Both the position numbers and the translations under genes were made by a program. Positions 1-12,595 of a DNA stretch of 64,000 nt are shown here, one piece after another (the first letter of the stretch is position 1; the number at the start of each line of letters is the position of its first letter). This stretch comes from Phoronis australis (taxonomy: Eukaryota; Phoronida; Phoronidae). Location: the NCBI GenBank assembly GCA_002633005.1, contig NMRA01000060.1:351472-415471 (forward strand). The letters run 5' to 3'. The notes below the pieces were generated by a model that worked only from the letters and a program-made list of their open reading frames with translations, did no database searches and was not told the origin of the DNA.

Positions 1-1150
1 CCCACATATTTGTATGTGGACGCATTATGCCGTCATCTCCGTCCGGCGTCACACGTCCGCTGCTCTACCTCCAAAACCCTTTGACATACGTTCATAGAAT
101 TTAGTACATACGTTCCTTTCATGGATGGGACCGCATGAAGGAACTTTCAGACGGATCCGACTACCGATGTGCCCCCTAGTGGCAATTTTATTTTTTTATG
201 CTTACCTCTATATCTTCAAAGGTTCTCAACGGATTTTCATAAAATTTGGCATATAGGCATCTATTGGTGAGATGATGCTATCCTCCAGTTTTTGGATGAA
301 ATTGACGAAGTTTGCGCCACCTAGTGGCCATTTTTTGCTGTTTTTGAGTTTTTTTTTGGCGTCCACCCATCTATCAACCAAACCACTCAAAGGATGATTG
401 TAAAAATTGGCATGTATGTTTTTACTATGAAGAGGGCGGCTGACGATAATTTTCCGAGGATTTCGTGTACTGCGGTGCCTCCTAGTGGCGGTTTTGTGTT
501 TTTTTTGTCCATGGCTGTATCTCCTAAACTGTTGGCAGGATCTTTATTAAATTTAGCAAGTGTATTTATATGATGACATTTGGACGCATCTGACTACTGG
601 TGTGCCCCCTAGTGGCAATTTCATTTTTTTACGTCTACCTCTGTATCTTCAAAGGTCCTCAATGGATTGTCATAACATGGCATGTAGGCATCTATTAGTG
701 AGTTGACGCTATCATCCCGTTTTCAGATGGAATTGATCTAGTTTGCGCCACCTAGTGGCATTTTTTCCTGTTTTCGAGTCTGGTTTTTGGCGTCCACCCC
801 TCGATCAACAAACCATTCTAAGGATGATTTTGAAAATTGGCATGTATGTTTTTCAGTGTGACGAGGGCGATTGCATCTCTGTAACACACTGCATGATCTT
901 TATTACATTTAATAATTGCATTTATAAGAAGCTAACAAAACACAAAGTCTTTTAGGCCGATCCAATGAATGCTGTGCTCCATAGTGGCAATTTCATTTTT
1001 TCAGTTTTCCTTCGTTTCTCTGAAGTTCGACAGATTTTTATAAAATTTGGTGATAGCTTTCTATTAAAGCGGTGTCATTTTCCCGTTTTCAGGTAGATTG
1101 GATTTTTTGCGCCATCTAGTGGCTATTTTTATGAAACAAAAAAACAACCC
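1..1150. repeat. Decayed higher-order satellite (about 145-bp monomers in a 433-bp unit)
   Basis: Monomers of roughly 127-161 bp each carry a core like CCTAGTGGC followed by a T-rich run; cores lie near 175, 320, 481, 608, 751, 979 and 1115. Monomer types alternate: 175 matches 608 and 320 matches 751 (431-433 bp apart), with shared phrases such as 'atcttcaaaggt', 'tggcatgtaggcatctatt' and 'gcgtccaccc'. The third period is shortened to about 370 bp. The array runs off the left edge. No credible coding frame. Confidence 0.7.
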
Positions 1151-2215
1151 TAAAAGCACACCATATGCGGTGCATTCGTGGGCGCGTTTCAACGCTCCGC
1201 ATTGCTCTTGTATATTATATTGTCACTGAGTTTAAATGTTGTCATTATGACATTTAATTATAAACCAAAGCTCGAAAATAGGATGAGTGGTGGTAGTCAT
1301 GCAATAATTCTAAAATCAGTGAATGTTTATTTTAGGATAATTTTACTGATGCCGTAGTGTCTCTACCATATTTTGCATATTTTTTTTTGAAAAATGTTAC
1401 TAACAGCTTGTGTATAAAATAAGTTTTTGGAGACTGTGATGCAACGGTGTTCCAGACGGGATGAGGATGTAATGTGCTAGTGTTTATGACCTTGTGTATT
1501 TTAAAAGATTTATTTTTATATTATAACCAGGAAAGGTTTGAATAATTAGCAGTTAAAATTGATGGTGATTGTTTTATGTGATTAAAAACATTGTACAAAG
1601 AACAGAATTTGTGTTTTTGTTTAGTAACAGTACGCAGCTGCAATAAACGGACAACATGCTTTGTGCCTGACAAGACAGGTCATTACCAAATATTCTGACT
1701 GTGAATTCTGCTGGCACTTGTCCATCGTGACCAGGAGTTCTGCTTATTAAGTTCTTGTGATCTTGATGGGGCTTTTTGTGTTGGATTATACTCATTATGT
1801 ACTGTAGATTTACATTAATTGTGCGAGTACAACTTGGAAGTGTTGAAAATGAAGATTGACATAAGATGATGGACGCTGTTTACCATTTAATGAGTGGAAC
1901 TGGAAGAAGCTTACATGGTGATGTTTGGTGGTCACATTAAACATTAAAATGCATTACAGAGATTTTTATAAATAATATCATCATGTGTCATAATGTCACC
2001 TCACTAGATAACAACAACTAATTACATAACTAGTTTACCTTGCCAGTCGCATATTATTCTCTCAGAGAATTCTAAATGACTATATGAATAATCGTGATTC
2101 CAACTCACAGAAGAACTGTATTGTAAGCCCTGCTGCACCATTACGGCATAACATTCTTATAACAAAAATAACTTAGAAATTAACAGAAATGCAATTCAAA
2201 TACCAAAACAAACAC
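1151..2215. other. 3' flank of the kelch gene, no recognised feature
   Basis: AT-rich sequence downstream of the minus-strand kelch gene. Short open frames here have no domain-like composition. Some of it may be 3' UTR if a more distal polyadenylation site is used, but I see no repeat or RNA gene. Confidence 0.4.
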
Positions 2216-2221
2216 TTTATT
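2216..2221 (-). terminator. Candidate AATAAA polyadenylation signal of the kelch gene
   Basis: AATAAA on the minus strand, 30 nt after the kelch stop codon (stop at 2251-2253). This would give a very short 3' UTR, so a more distal signal (for example near 1510) may be the main one. Confidence 0.35.
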
Positions 2222-2250
2222 TGATAAAATGTACCTGCTAACACGAGTAT

Positions 2251-5200
2251 TCAGGTCACATGCCTGATATCTATTTTATCGACAACTGCCACTCCACTGT
2301 AACTCCGCCCCGTTGTCATGGAGTTGGTTAGAAGAGTCCACGTGTCATTCTTAGGGTTATAGCATTCTACAGATCCAAGATTTGACGACCCGTCATCCCC
2401 ACCGATTACATAGAGCAAACCATTGTTGGATACCACACCTGTGAATGCGATTTTACGGGTTATAGTGTTTACTCTGACATAGATTATAAATAAATGTTAA
2501 AAGATGCTTTCAACTATATTCTGGAGTCAAACAATTTTATTTACAGGTTTGCTTCTAAAAAGCATTATCATGTTCTTATCTTTTCTTTGAACTGCACCTG
2601 GAATTCTCACGAGGGTCATGCTGCCTTCGTGATTGAAACTACGTGTTATGACAAGTAACGGTAATGAGTCTACTCTGAAGCAATAACAACCCGTCTGTTC
2701 TCAAACCAAGATATTGTTTCTTATTTGAGTGAAGAACAAGTCAATGAGACAAATTTTGTTACTGTAATTAGGTCAAATATTGTTTTTTGATGTAAAGTTT
2801 GGGGTTTTCTTGACCCAAAACTATTACTGCTAAAGAATAACGATCAAGTCCCAATAAATCTCCATACAGTGTTTGGGCTATTTTCAGCCATTTCGCTTCC
2901 AGTGCACAAAATGATAAGCCTGTAGATTTAAAGCGGAAGAGGATCGGAAAATGCTGGCAGCCAAGTTTTTAGGGTGAATACCTCCCTGTCCTGTGACATC
3001 AGGGTGACCTCATATGGTCAGTGTCATTCTCGCCAGTTTGGACCCCCACTATTCAAACACTAGATGAGTTCCTGTTTCAGCATTCCATTTCGCAAATCCT
3101 GAGCCAACCGTACTGCGTGCAAGATGATAAGTTACAACAAATGTTGCTTTCAACAACCATTTAAGTAAAATCTGGAGAATTTCATTGTAACACAGTTTGA
3201 TTTTATCACTACCTATTCACACCTGCGGGAGAGTCTTACCTGCATTCCTGCGACACAGGTGCATATTGGCCACCTGCATCCACACCTCCTTCTCAGGGTT
3301 GTACATCTCCACACTCTTTCTCACCAGGGGTCCATCGTGACCCCCCACTGCATACAGCTGTCCATCAATAACACCCACACCTACAACAGGTTAGTGTGAA
3401 ATGAGTGTTATGATTATTACTAAGTTTGATGTTATTTGCTGTGATAAAGTTCTTCAATTTGTGACAAAACTGCTAAAATTGTATTTCTTCCATTATTGAA
3501 AGGTAGTAATAGTTGCAAAATCCTTACATTCTAACTAAAACACCATTGGATGGCACCTATATACAGAACAAATCATACTTATAATAAAGTGAGGATATTG
3601 AAAAATATCCAAAAATCTCAAATTTTCCAGCATCTTGTGTCTAAAAATGGAAGAATTTGCCTTTCTTGCTTCTACACACATGCTAAAGTGCGTCACTAAA
3701 CAATTATGTTTTTTTCATCTTCCTCAGAATGTAGTGTTTGAAAATGGCCGACTATACAAAACGTAATCCTCACTAATGAAACTGCTTGTCTAAAGAGCAG
3801 TTACTGGTTAATGACCACAGCTCAGGTTACAGCCAACGGTGCTGCTATAACTAGACTGTTTATACTTCTATATAACATATAAATTAAACCCAATTTACCA
3901 GCACCGCTACGCCTACAGGACATTTCAGGTATGATAGCCCAGGTGTCATTCTCAGGGTTGTAACACTCCACTGATGACAGACATTGTCTGGAGGTGCCGT
4001 CATATCCTCCCACAGCGTAAAGTAAACCTGCATGCAAAGATACATTGTGGACTAGATAACTATCTCACAAAATTAACACAGAATTCTTTTCAGGCCCCTG
4101 TTTAGTACCTGGCTAATTACAGGAATATGTTTAGTTCATGGCTTTAGAAACTTGGTCTGTACCATGGTTGTGTGTACTTCATCAATACATTTGTACAGAT
4201 TGCTGATGACAAAATCCTTTGATAACTGAAAACTGATCTACCTTCATTGGTGTCAAGCAGGGCAATTACTTCATTAGCAATGACTTTAGGGCAATGAAAT
4301 ATTGGCTGAAATAAATTAAACTACCATGGACTAAAACAGGTGATTTGTGCGACCTGTTTGACCTCCAAAATTGAATTCCCTGTGAATGTTTTTTTTCGAA
4401 GAACTACAATAAATAATGGCCAACAACAATTTAGTTAAAAACCTTTGATACCCATTGATGAAAGTAGTTCCACTGAGTTTTTGTAACAAGGATACATAAA
4501 TGGTTTATGACTTGTGATCTCTAACATAAGAATGCTTCTAAATAGACTAATAAAGCTGTTATTTGATCTTGGAAATCGGTTTTTTCCGGAGTTGAAACTG
4601 TACAGGGGATCTTTGTATTGGGGAATATGGAATTAAAAACGAAAATGACAAGCACTGCTTTGAATATTTAATTCATTAGATGTATGTAAAGACATGAAAT
4701 AAACAGTAAGTTGTGCATCTCAAAGGCCCAAAAGACAGAAACTCAATTTATCATATCAAGATCAATTTATTACAAAGATACATTGGCAGCTGTCCAAAAG
4801 GTGATTTTTCAGTCAGCTAAAAGGTACTCCATAGTCTCCGACTCTTTACTGCGGCAACTTCATTAATTTATGTCTAGATATGGCAGCAGTTGACCTGACA
4901 CAAATGTGCCATTGTACGTCATGTATAGGTTACACCCCCAATAGCTCTTAAACAGCACACGCAGCACCACCTCTCCTACCACACTTGCTCTGATACTGAT
5001 TGATGTCACAATATGGTAATTACTGACGCCACGGCCAACAGTATGTCAGCTGCTACGGACACCGTGAACAATTCTCAAACAGCATACCCAGCACCACCCC
5101 TACTACCATACTACTTATTTCGGCACTCATTGGCGCCAAAGCCCATTGTATGTCAATTGCTAGTAACACCCGAACAAATATCTTACCTTGCACCACCCCT

Positions 5201-8200
5201 ACGCCAACGCTACTTCGTCTGGTACTCATTGGAGCCACGCCATGCCACTCGTTGGCTTTGACATCATAACACTCCACACTGTTCAAGCCTAACGGTAAGA
5301 GGCAGTATTATAACATTTAATTACAAGCAGGGTAACAATCGCATGCTGAGATGACAACCATTTTGATGGCATTTTAAAAATTTACTGGTTATTGGAATGT
5401 GGTTTAATACAGAGTTTTAGATAAGATTGCTCCACTCTAGACACATAAAATAGCTCCCAAATATAGCTGTCCAGATGTTTTCTTAAACAAATTGATCTGC
5501 GCAATATTCAAAATCTTCAGTCCTTATTTGTTTCACCAACCTGTGTTTGCCTTTTCTCCCAATGTTCCTAATTTCATTTGAGACCTCAGGGGCAGATCCA
5601 GGATTTTGAGTTGGGGAGGCCCAGGGCAGAGTATTAGCCAGGATTTTGCACGTCAGACATTCGCACCCCCAAACTGCAAAATGGAATCTGGGAGAATTTT
5701 AGGGGTGCCATAGCCCCTTGAGCCCCCCTAAATCCGTCACTGGACCCAGATGCCAGTGACAAAACACCATCCCACAATTACCTGATGATCCATCGAATCC
5801 CCCCACTGCATAGATGAAACCATTTAGAACTGCAGCTCCGAGCGTGCTTCGTCTAGCCTCCATATTAGTGACAGACCGCCATGTGTCCTTGCCACAATCG
5901 TACACTTCCACGGTGCGAACACGAATAGTACCGTTGAAGCCTCCAATGGCGTATACCAGATTGTTTATAACAGAAACACCTGTAAGACAAGACAGCCAAG
6001 CTCGAAGAATCAGAAATTTCAATAACAAATTTGATGACAAAACCACATTCTATATAAGATCGAAGAAAACCTTCATACGAGGTACATTAAATAGCAACAG
6101 TCTGAAAACTTAAGATGAATTCTTATTTGATTTACCATTAAATTATTCAGAGAATTACACATCTGCAATAAAATTGTTATTAAAACACCTACCACAGCGA
6201 CATCTTCTGGTGGGCATCTCTGCCACCTGCGACCATTTCTCTTCTTTAAAGTCATAACACTCAACGCTGCGGATAGCTTTAGGAGCTTGACCACCTATGA
6301 CTAGCATCACCTTACCAACAGAAAAGACAGAAAATAAGGACAGCACTGCATTGCTGTTCACAAAGTGTAACAACTTGACTACTGATCAGCTCCGTTAGAC
6401 CATTTTACAACTATCTACCTGGATTCATGCAATTTACAAGTTGGGTAATGCCATTTCAAGATAGGCAATTAAATTTCAGTTGGTCTTAAGTTTTCCACAT
6501 TGTAATTAGACTGGAACCAAGCTCCAGCAACAGGGAGAGAATGACACCACAAAGAGCTAGAAAAATTCAGCCCACAATCTCACAACCTTACACGACTGTG
6601 TAATCTAGTACTTCAACCACTAGAGAGCCCTGGTTAAACCGAAAGACTTATGCTGTATATTCAAGTGAACTATATTCTCTACAGATTATCAACCCATAAA
6701 AACACTAGAATTATTATTGAATATGTCTGAATAGAATTAAAATTAAATAAACTTAATCAAATCTGAGTAAAACCCTTCATCTAATATAACCGTACCTTTG
6801 GAAGACCGATGGGACTGCGTGGCTTTGTGCGCGGTGTCTTGTAAGACGCCTTCGACTCTCCCTTGAGCAAGTGGAACTTCATGGCCTCTATTAACAGGTC
6901 CTTACATGCTGAGTTTGTCTTGATCAGATCCTCTTCCTCCACAGTTTGCACTAAGTACTCCTGGGATAGCAGCGGTAGACGAACGTTCTGCATTAGTTGG
7001 GCTATCATCTCGTTACGCCGACGATAGTCATGCTTGATCCATTCAATGATTGCCTCGAACACCTGACGTGCAGAGAACACATAGTGAAGACAAGTCACTA
7101 CAGGAACATTAGCTGTCAGTGGGAAAGGAATTGAGCTCTAAATTCAGGCAAAACATGGGAAAATTTAGGCAAATATTAATTAAACTTTCAGGCAAATCTA
7201 TCATTTGCTACGCAGACCGAAAAGTCCAAACATGCTGCCCTCTGGTGGTCATATCCCTTGAACGCCACTCCCTGTGCATATCATCAATGTATTCACCCAT
7301 AGCACCCAGCAAGATTATCTCTTTTTTAAAAAATTGAACACCATAACTTATTCAACTGTAACGAAAGTTCCTAAACTAAGCCCCCAAATTTGGGATTCCC
7401 AAGAAGAGAATAATTCAATGACATATCATGTAAATTCGTATTATCAAATAATTATGTCAATCTCTGTATTACCTAGTTAGCTTTTCATTAGAAATTAAGT
7501 ATGAGTGGGTGGACTATTTCAGTAAAGGGGAGTTTATTGCGTAAGTGGTTCTGTCAAGAGTTTATAGTTGCCCCTCTCAGGGGGGTTAAATCCCCTGCAC
7601 CCCCTATAGATTTGCCTCTAGAAAATCAGTTTGAAAATATATCCTATAGCAATATAAACTAGAAAGATTATTGTCACGGCGTGACAATAATGGACTCTGC
7701 GCGTGCGTATTAAAGGAATTGTTATGGGAAGTTACTGACAGCAACCCCGTTTACCAATATGAAAAGAAATTCTTTAAAATTGTAGGAGTAATTTCATGTT
7801 AATGTTTTGATGACCTTTCCACTAACTGACCTCTTCCGGTGCATTATGAACCCCAGTGAGGGAATAATTGTACAACCAATTTAAAGTATAGTTAATGCTA
7901 AGAATCACAGGTGTTTTGCTTTAAGCACTTAAGAATACAACATGAATGAATNNNNNNNNNNNNNNNNNNNNNNNNNNNNNNNNNNNNNNNNNNNNNNNNN
8001 NNNNNNNNNNNNNNNNNNNNNNNNNNNNNNNNNNNNNNNNNNNNNNNNNNNNNNNNNNNNNNNNNNNNNNNNNNNNNNNNNNNNNNNNNNNNNNNNNNNN
8101 NNNNNNNNNNNNNNNNNNNNNNNNNNNNNNNNNNNNNNNNNNNNNNNNNNNNNNNNNNNNTCAGAAAACTTGCTGATTGAAAAGGTCAAATTTTCAGAAG

Positions 8201-11200
8201 TAAAATGCACCTAATGACCCCATGTTTGCACTAAATGACCTGAAACTTTGGATTCTGATTTGATTTACCTGTGGCAATCAGACCTGTCAATTTGAAGTGT
8301 CTAGCTCAAAATTTTAGTTTGTACCTAATGACCTTTGACCTATTTCACCTGATTGGATGACCCGATTACTTAGAAAAGTAATTTTTTAAATTGTCATGTT
8401 GACTTATACCTGTGCACCGAATTTGAAAAAGATAGCTTTAAAACTGAAGGAGGAGTAGCATTTTGAAAATTATATGACCTTTGCACCAAACGACCTCTTC
8501 CGGTGCAATATGGAATATGATTATATAACCAATCAAAATTTATATACTGTCAAAAGTCATATGCTGAATTTAAAGACCATACCTGTACCCAATTTGGAGT
8601 TATTAAGCCTCAAACGTGGTCGGAAGAAGAATAAGAATAAGAATAAGAAGAATAAGAATAAAACTGAAGAAAACCCAGGAACAACAGTACTCTGCGCTTA
8701 CACGCGCAGAGTAATAACATGAAATCACACACTTGATCAGGTCAAAGAATCACAGCACAGTAAAAAATATCATACAATAATTCAGGAAGAAACTAAGGTT
8801 TTTGGTAGACTTCCCTATGACATCACATTTCTTCATCAAAAGATGCCAAAAAGCTACAGGGTGACCCAAAAACTGAACTGATAACTCTATATTTTTCATA
8901 TTTGTTGCACTTAAACTTCAGTCCATCAATCTTCTCACAAAGTTTCAACTACACAAGTGCAAAAGAATCAGGAATAAGAATTTCATGTAAAAATTTGTGG
9001 GTTATCCTGTAAAACCCAAACACAAACTTTTGCCGCTGTTTTTAGTGACTTGAAAGGATACCAACACAGTTTTAGCCCATTAAGCGATATTAGCAATCAC
9101 TTTCCATCCAGCCCTCTAAAATTTAACAATGCCCAGAAACCCTTGTCACCCCGCAAAAGTCTGGAGCAAATTTGAAAACTCCCGAAGTCGGCAAAACTGG
9201 CAAGCATCACATAAGCTTTAGGCAAGTTACACGACAACTGTGGGGAGAGACCACGCACGAATCGAGCCAAATATCTATTCTGTGACACAACGAGAAAGTG
9301 TTTTAGTTGAATCCTGCTTTAATCAGGCAAAGATGCTAATGGTGCATTAGCAGGGGACAGACTGAGGATTGGTCGAAATCATCAAAACGGGGTTTTAAAC
9401 AAAATGGTAGTGTGTGCATCACCTGCTCTTCTGAGATGACTGATAGTCTGTCGCTGGAAATCAGCTTGCATACTTGAGCGCACGACAAGTTCATGAACTC
9501 ATCATGTTGAACAACGTCACTGAAAATATAGATCAAACAACATTTTCATGACATCTCCACGCTATGCTACAAGGAGTGCTCATTTCAGTACACATTAAGT
9601 AAAGTTCTGATAGGCCCATAATGGGTTGTGTACGTAGAAAAATACACTGAGTAGATTTGAGGGACATTATCAGTTTTATGAGTGAAATACACTTTTTGAA
9701 GGACAAGATAGACTTCTTGAAAATAATAGCTTTGAACAGCTATAAAACAACAAAAATCCAAGTTTTTGTCGTTTTATTACAAATCGCCAATTCTCATCAT
9801 TGTCTGCCAGACATTTGCTGAAATCAAGGTCGGTGTCTCTACTATTCAAATATGCTGAAAATACTCTGCCACTTAATGCATGTGTTTTTCCTCAGTGACA
9901 GTGTTCAGCTGCTACTGGGGAGCTAGACGGTACAATTCCACATTACTGCTCATTCCTTTAAAATTACATTTCTCGCCGAGCATGCCCCTTAAACAAGAGA
10001 AGCACATGCACCACTGATAATTTGCCCTTTTTGACAATTTCTTGTTGTCAGCATTACAACTCAAAAGCGATTACTATATAATCATTAAGTTTGCCTGCAT
10101 TGAAAATTTGATTGATTACATTTGCACGTGATGTGTTCGACCACAAGTGTTGCATTGTGGGTAAATACCTCAGAATAATAGAGAACACACCTATCGAAAG
10201 CGCTTTTGGAAGTAAAATATTGGCAACTTCAAACAAAGCTGAGGTGGGTTAATGCCAAAAATATCACCCATCAGTTCCCCCCCCCCCCATACATAGTACA
10301 ATAAATATTGAAAAAACAAACATTTTCAACAACGTTTTATTTCGGAACTTGAATTATTTTCATTGCAATATTAAATCGAATCAAACAAACACATGCAATG
10401 AACAATGTATATGTACCGCCACAACAGACACATTGGTTGTCCACCACAGTTGCGCTCTTACAGTGTGACTGTAAGATGAATCAGGGCCCAGAAGTGTCAC
10501 TATCTTTTACACAGGCGACCTAGTTCTCACCTAAAGTGCTGCTCCGTGTACGTCTGTGCAACCAACATCAGCTCTGTACAAGCGTGAAGATCAGCAAAGG
10601 CACGAATGCCAAGCGCATTGGAGGGGTGCAGCTGTGACTGAAGGAAGTCACAGCAGGCGTCCCGCACTTCCATCAGTTGGAGAAGGTTGGCAGCTGGCAG
10701 CAATGTCTAAAGTGACCAAGAGATGGCGTGTAAGAGACTGAGGATTTACAAAATATTTTCTAAAGTAAAGCAAGCATTTAATCCGCCACAGAGATAAGAA
10801 ACTAAAATAGGACTTGGCATTTTTTAGTAATTTGGACCATACTTGATAAAAATTTTATGGAGAGACTAGACAGATATGTGCATACTAAGCAATACCAGCT
10901 GTTCTGAAAAAATCTGCCTAATCTAGAAATGTCATACAATTTGCGGTATGAGAGGCAGGGCCTCACAGCCAATGCTATAATAATTTCCAATCAAACTTTA
11001 CCATTGTATTATGTTGCTGCACCTTCAGAATTATCTCTTGTAATTTTTATATACTTCAGTAATCATCACTTTTATATAATTGTTATCATAGTTGTTCATC
11101 TGCCTACATATAATGTTATCGATTTGCAGGCAGTAATTGTATCCCTTATTGTTCAGTTTCTTACAAGATGGAATAAACAGTTATCTAAGACAGTTTACCA

Positions 11201-12595
11201 GACAGTGTGCTAAAAAAAGAAACAATGTTGTGTCCAAGACAAAAATTATGGCTTCTGCGCAAATTGTCTTGGGTCTGCGTGTAATGGGAGGACTCAGACT
11301 ATAGAGTATCTTGGGTCTGCGTGTAATGGGAGGACTCAGACTACAGAGTATCTTGGGTCTGCGTGGAATGGGAGGACTCAGACTATAGAGTATCTTGGGT
11401 CTGCGTGCAATGGGAGGACTCAGATTATAGAGTATCTTTCACATGGTCCTTGCCTTGTAGATCAGCTGCTCTGAATCGCTTCACACTATGAGTGACAGAA
11501 GTGTATTTATCCGCTACTTGGCCCAATTGTCGTAACTCATTTGTAATTTTTAGAAATAAATGCTGCTACCAATACAACTACAGGGCCCCAAGCATTGAAA
11601 ATTTGTAGACACAATCAATAAACAGAGCGATGTTCACTCACCTGCACATTTTCTTCAGTAACCTGTATCTCTGACGTGTACACAAAGTCAATCAACAGTT
11701 CAAGAGCCTTGCCGTCCACTTCCTGTAACGTGATACGGCTTGCCGTGGCCTCGGTTAGATCTCCCGTAAACATAGCACAGAAGTATGAGCTGCACGCCGA
11801 CAGAACGGCCTTGTGGGCTGGGATCTCTACCACATCTGCCACCAGGGTGACGTCGCACAGCAGGCCTTGTCTGGACAATGGAAGCATAAACAGGATCAGT
11901 GCTCAGGAGCAAAAATATCCAAAAATGAACAAAAAAGTTAATATCAGATCAATGCAAGGTTTTTGGCATTCATTGAAGATACTCGTTCCTTTGTTTCTAT
12001 AAATTTAGAAAACAGATTATTACAACGCTTTCATGGGAGCGCAGATAGGATGTTTGAATTGGAAATCAGATCTGCCGCTTAAAGGGGAAGGCAATCATTC
12101 TTAATGTCATTTTTGGTTAAATTACAGGGTAAATATTGCCAATTGGCTATTGCTTGAGACCACGCACAGTGCGTAAAATGACACACCGTGATAATCCAAC
12201 TTGAAGAGTCCGGTTTCGGCCAATCCAACTTGACAAGACTGGTATCAATCAATGACAAATTGTCAGTTCCCTACATCACCTCTTAGTTGACTAAAAGAAC
12301 AATTTGATACCAATTTCATAATGGTAAGTGGCCTAAGTCAAGAATATAACTTGTGATAGAATGGAAGGCAGGTTTTACAGTAGCTTTAAACCTAACTTTT
12401 ACGTTCACATGTTCCAAAACTTACAGAAAAACAGTCTGATAAAAAGGAACAAGTTAAAACATACTTCCTGAGGACATCAAGCACTTCAAATGCCTTCTGG
12501 GTATGTAGCGGCTGCCTGTAGGCAGGTCTGTTACTGACCCCGGACTGTAGAGGGGGCAAGTGCATGAACTTCATTGACTCCGCCTCGTCCGCCAT
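2251..12595 (-). CDS. KLHL2/KLHL3: Kelch-like protein 2/3 (BTB-BACK-kelch CUL3 adaptor), complete, 11 coding exons
   Basis: Spliced exons, in transcript order: 12595-12465, 11870-11642, 10706-10531, 9519-9423, 7062-6796, 6310-6193, 5979-5782, 5288-5187, 4027-3899, 3380-3240, 2438-2251. They sum to 1776 nt (591 codons plus stop), all with GT/AG boundaries and one open frame; human KLHL2 and KLHL3 are about the same length. Residues 44-120 are the BTB core ([20 protein letters not shown]), about 121-300 the BACK region ([13 protein letters not shown]), and 301-591 six kelch blades with double glycines ([46 protein letters not shown]). The family bridges CUL3 to substrates; vertebrate KLHL2/KLHL3 recruit WNK kinases. 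The start codon is the first ATG of exon 1 and the N-terminus ([13 protein letters not shown]) fits the family. Pre-duplication ortholog of KLHL2/KLHL3 is my inference; substrate is not shown by the sequence. Confidence 0.95.
2439..3239 (-). other. Kelch gene intron 10, no recognised feature
   Basis: Intron between the last two kelch blade exons. No coding similarity, TIR or repeat unit recognised. Confidence 0.5.
3381..3898 (-). other. Kelch gene intron 9, no recognised feature
   Basis: AT-rich intron with GT (minus-strand) at 3898-3897 and AG at 3382-3381. Nothing else recognised. Confidence 0.5.
4028..4963 (-). other. Kelch gene intron 8, remainder
   Basis: No recognised coding or repeat content apart from the exon-tail copies listed separately at 4964-5165. 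Confidence 0.45.
4964..5165 (-). repeat. Two decayed tandem copies of the 3' part of a kelch exon plus its splice donor
   Basis: The 3' end of kelch exon 8 (5288-5187) begins on the plus strand with GCACCACCCCTACG at 5190. Diverged copies of the same stretch start at 5091 and 4964, in the same orientation, about 99 and 127 bp apart. The 5091 copy still reads in the exon's frame on the minus strand ([15 protein letters not shown] against [15 protein letters not shown]) and retains a GT where the real donor lies. They lie just downstream of the genuine exon, inside intron 8. Confidence 0.7.
5588..5742 (-). mobile_element. Non-coding TIR element (MITE), family A copy 1
   Basis: About 155 bp, CAG...CTG termini, with 'ggcagatccaggattttgag' at one end and 'taaatccgtcactg' at the other. 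It is the reverse orientation of copies at 30495-30656 and 31428-31585, which share 'gacgggcaaa', 'gctaatactctg' and 'ctcccaga' internally. Flanks gacct and gaccc suggest a 5-bp target duplication. Lies in the intron between kelch exons 7 and 8. Confidence 0.75.
6495..6640 (-). mobile_element. Possible tRNA-derived SINE remnant
   Basis: On the minus strand this reads like a degenerate tRNA head (CTCTAGTGGTTGAAGTACTAG resembling box A, then a GGTTGTGAGATT box-B-like stretch) followed by unrelated sequence. Box B is poor, so this is tentative. Lies in the intron between kelch exons 5 and 6. Confidence 0.3.
7235..7248 (-). promoter_or_regulatory. CTCF-core-like motif
   Basis: Minus strand reads CCACCAGAGGGCAG, a full match to the degenerate vertebrate CTCF core CCASYAGRKGGCRS. 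It lies about 170 bp upstream of kelch exon 5, inside the preceding intron. Motif match only; no binding evidence. Confidence 0.35.
7667..8713. mobile_element. Putative non-autonomous element with terminal hairpins, containing the assembly gap
   Basis: Left end: a perfect 25-nt palindrome at 7667-7691 (arms ATTATTGTCACG) followed by ACTCTGCGCGTG. Right end: a hairpin at 8688-8713 (TACTCTGCGC / GCGCAGAGTA, 6-nt loop), so ACTCTGCGCGTG recurs inverted. Internally 'gacctcttccggtgca' occurs at both about 7829 and 8490 with similar surroundings, and a purine-rich AAGAAT array lies at 8620-8665. The N run interrupts it, so coding content cannot be excluded. Confidence 0.5.
7952..8160. other. Assembly gap (209 N)
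   Basis: Unresolved bases. Open frames reported across it are artefacts of N codons. It sits in a repeat with internal duplication, the likely reason for the gap. Confidence 0.95.
8714..9422 (-). other. Part of kelch gene intron 4, no recognised feature
   Basis: No domain-like frame, TIR pair or tandem array recognised between the hairpin element and kelch exon 4. Confidence 0.4.
9520..10530 (-). other. Kelch gene intron 3, no recognised feature
   Basis: Ordinary AT-rich intron with a poly-C run near 10277. No coding similarity recognised. Confidence 0.45.
11267..11434. repeat. Tandem array, four copies of a 42-bp unit
   Basis: Unit begins TCTTGGGTCTGCGTG and repeats at 11267, 11309, 11351 and 11393 with only a few substitutions between copies. 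It lies in kelch intron 2 (10707-11641). The near identity of the copies implies recent expansion, so it may be length-polymorphic. The rest of this intron shows nothing recognisable. Confidence 0.9.
11871..12464 (-). other. Kelch gene intron 1, no recognised feature
   Basis: Contains an uncharacterised direct repeat of about 50 bp near 12190-12240 ('aatccaacttga' twice). No other structure seen. Confidence 0.4.

Noticed and set aside
7929-8214. Open frames spanning the gap
   Set aside because: Composed almost entirely of N codons.
11267-11434. CRISPR-like array
   Set aside because: Contiguous 42-bp tandem units with no variable spacers, in an animal intron.
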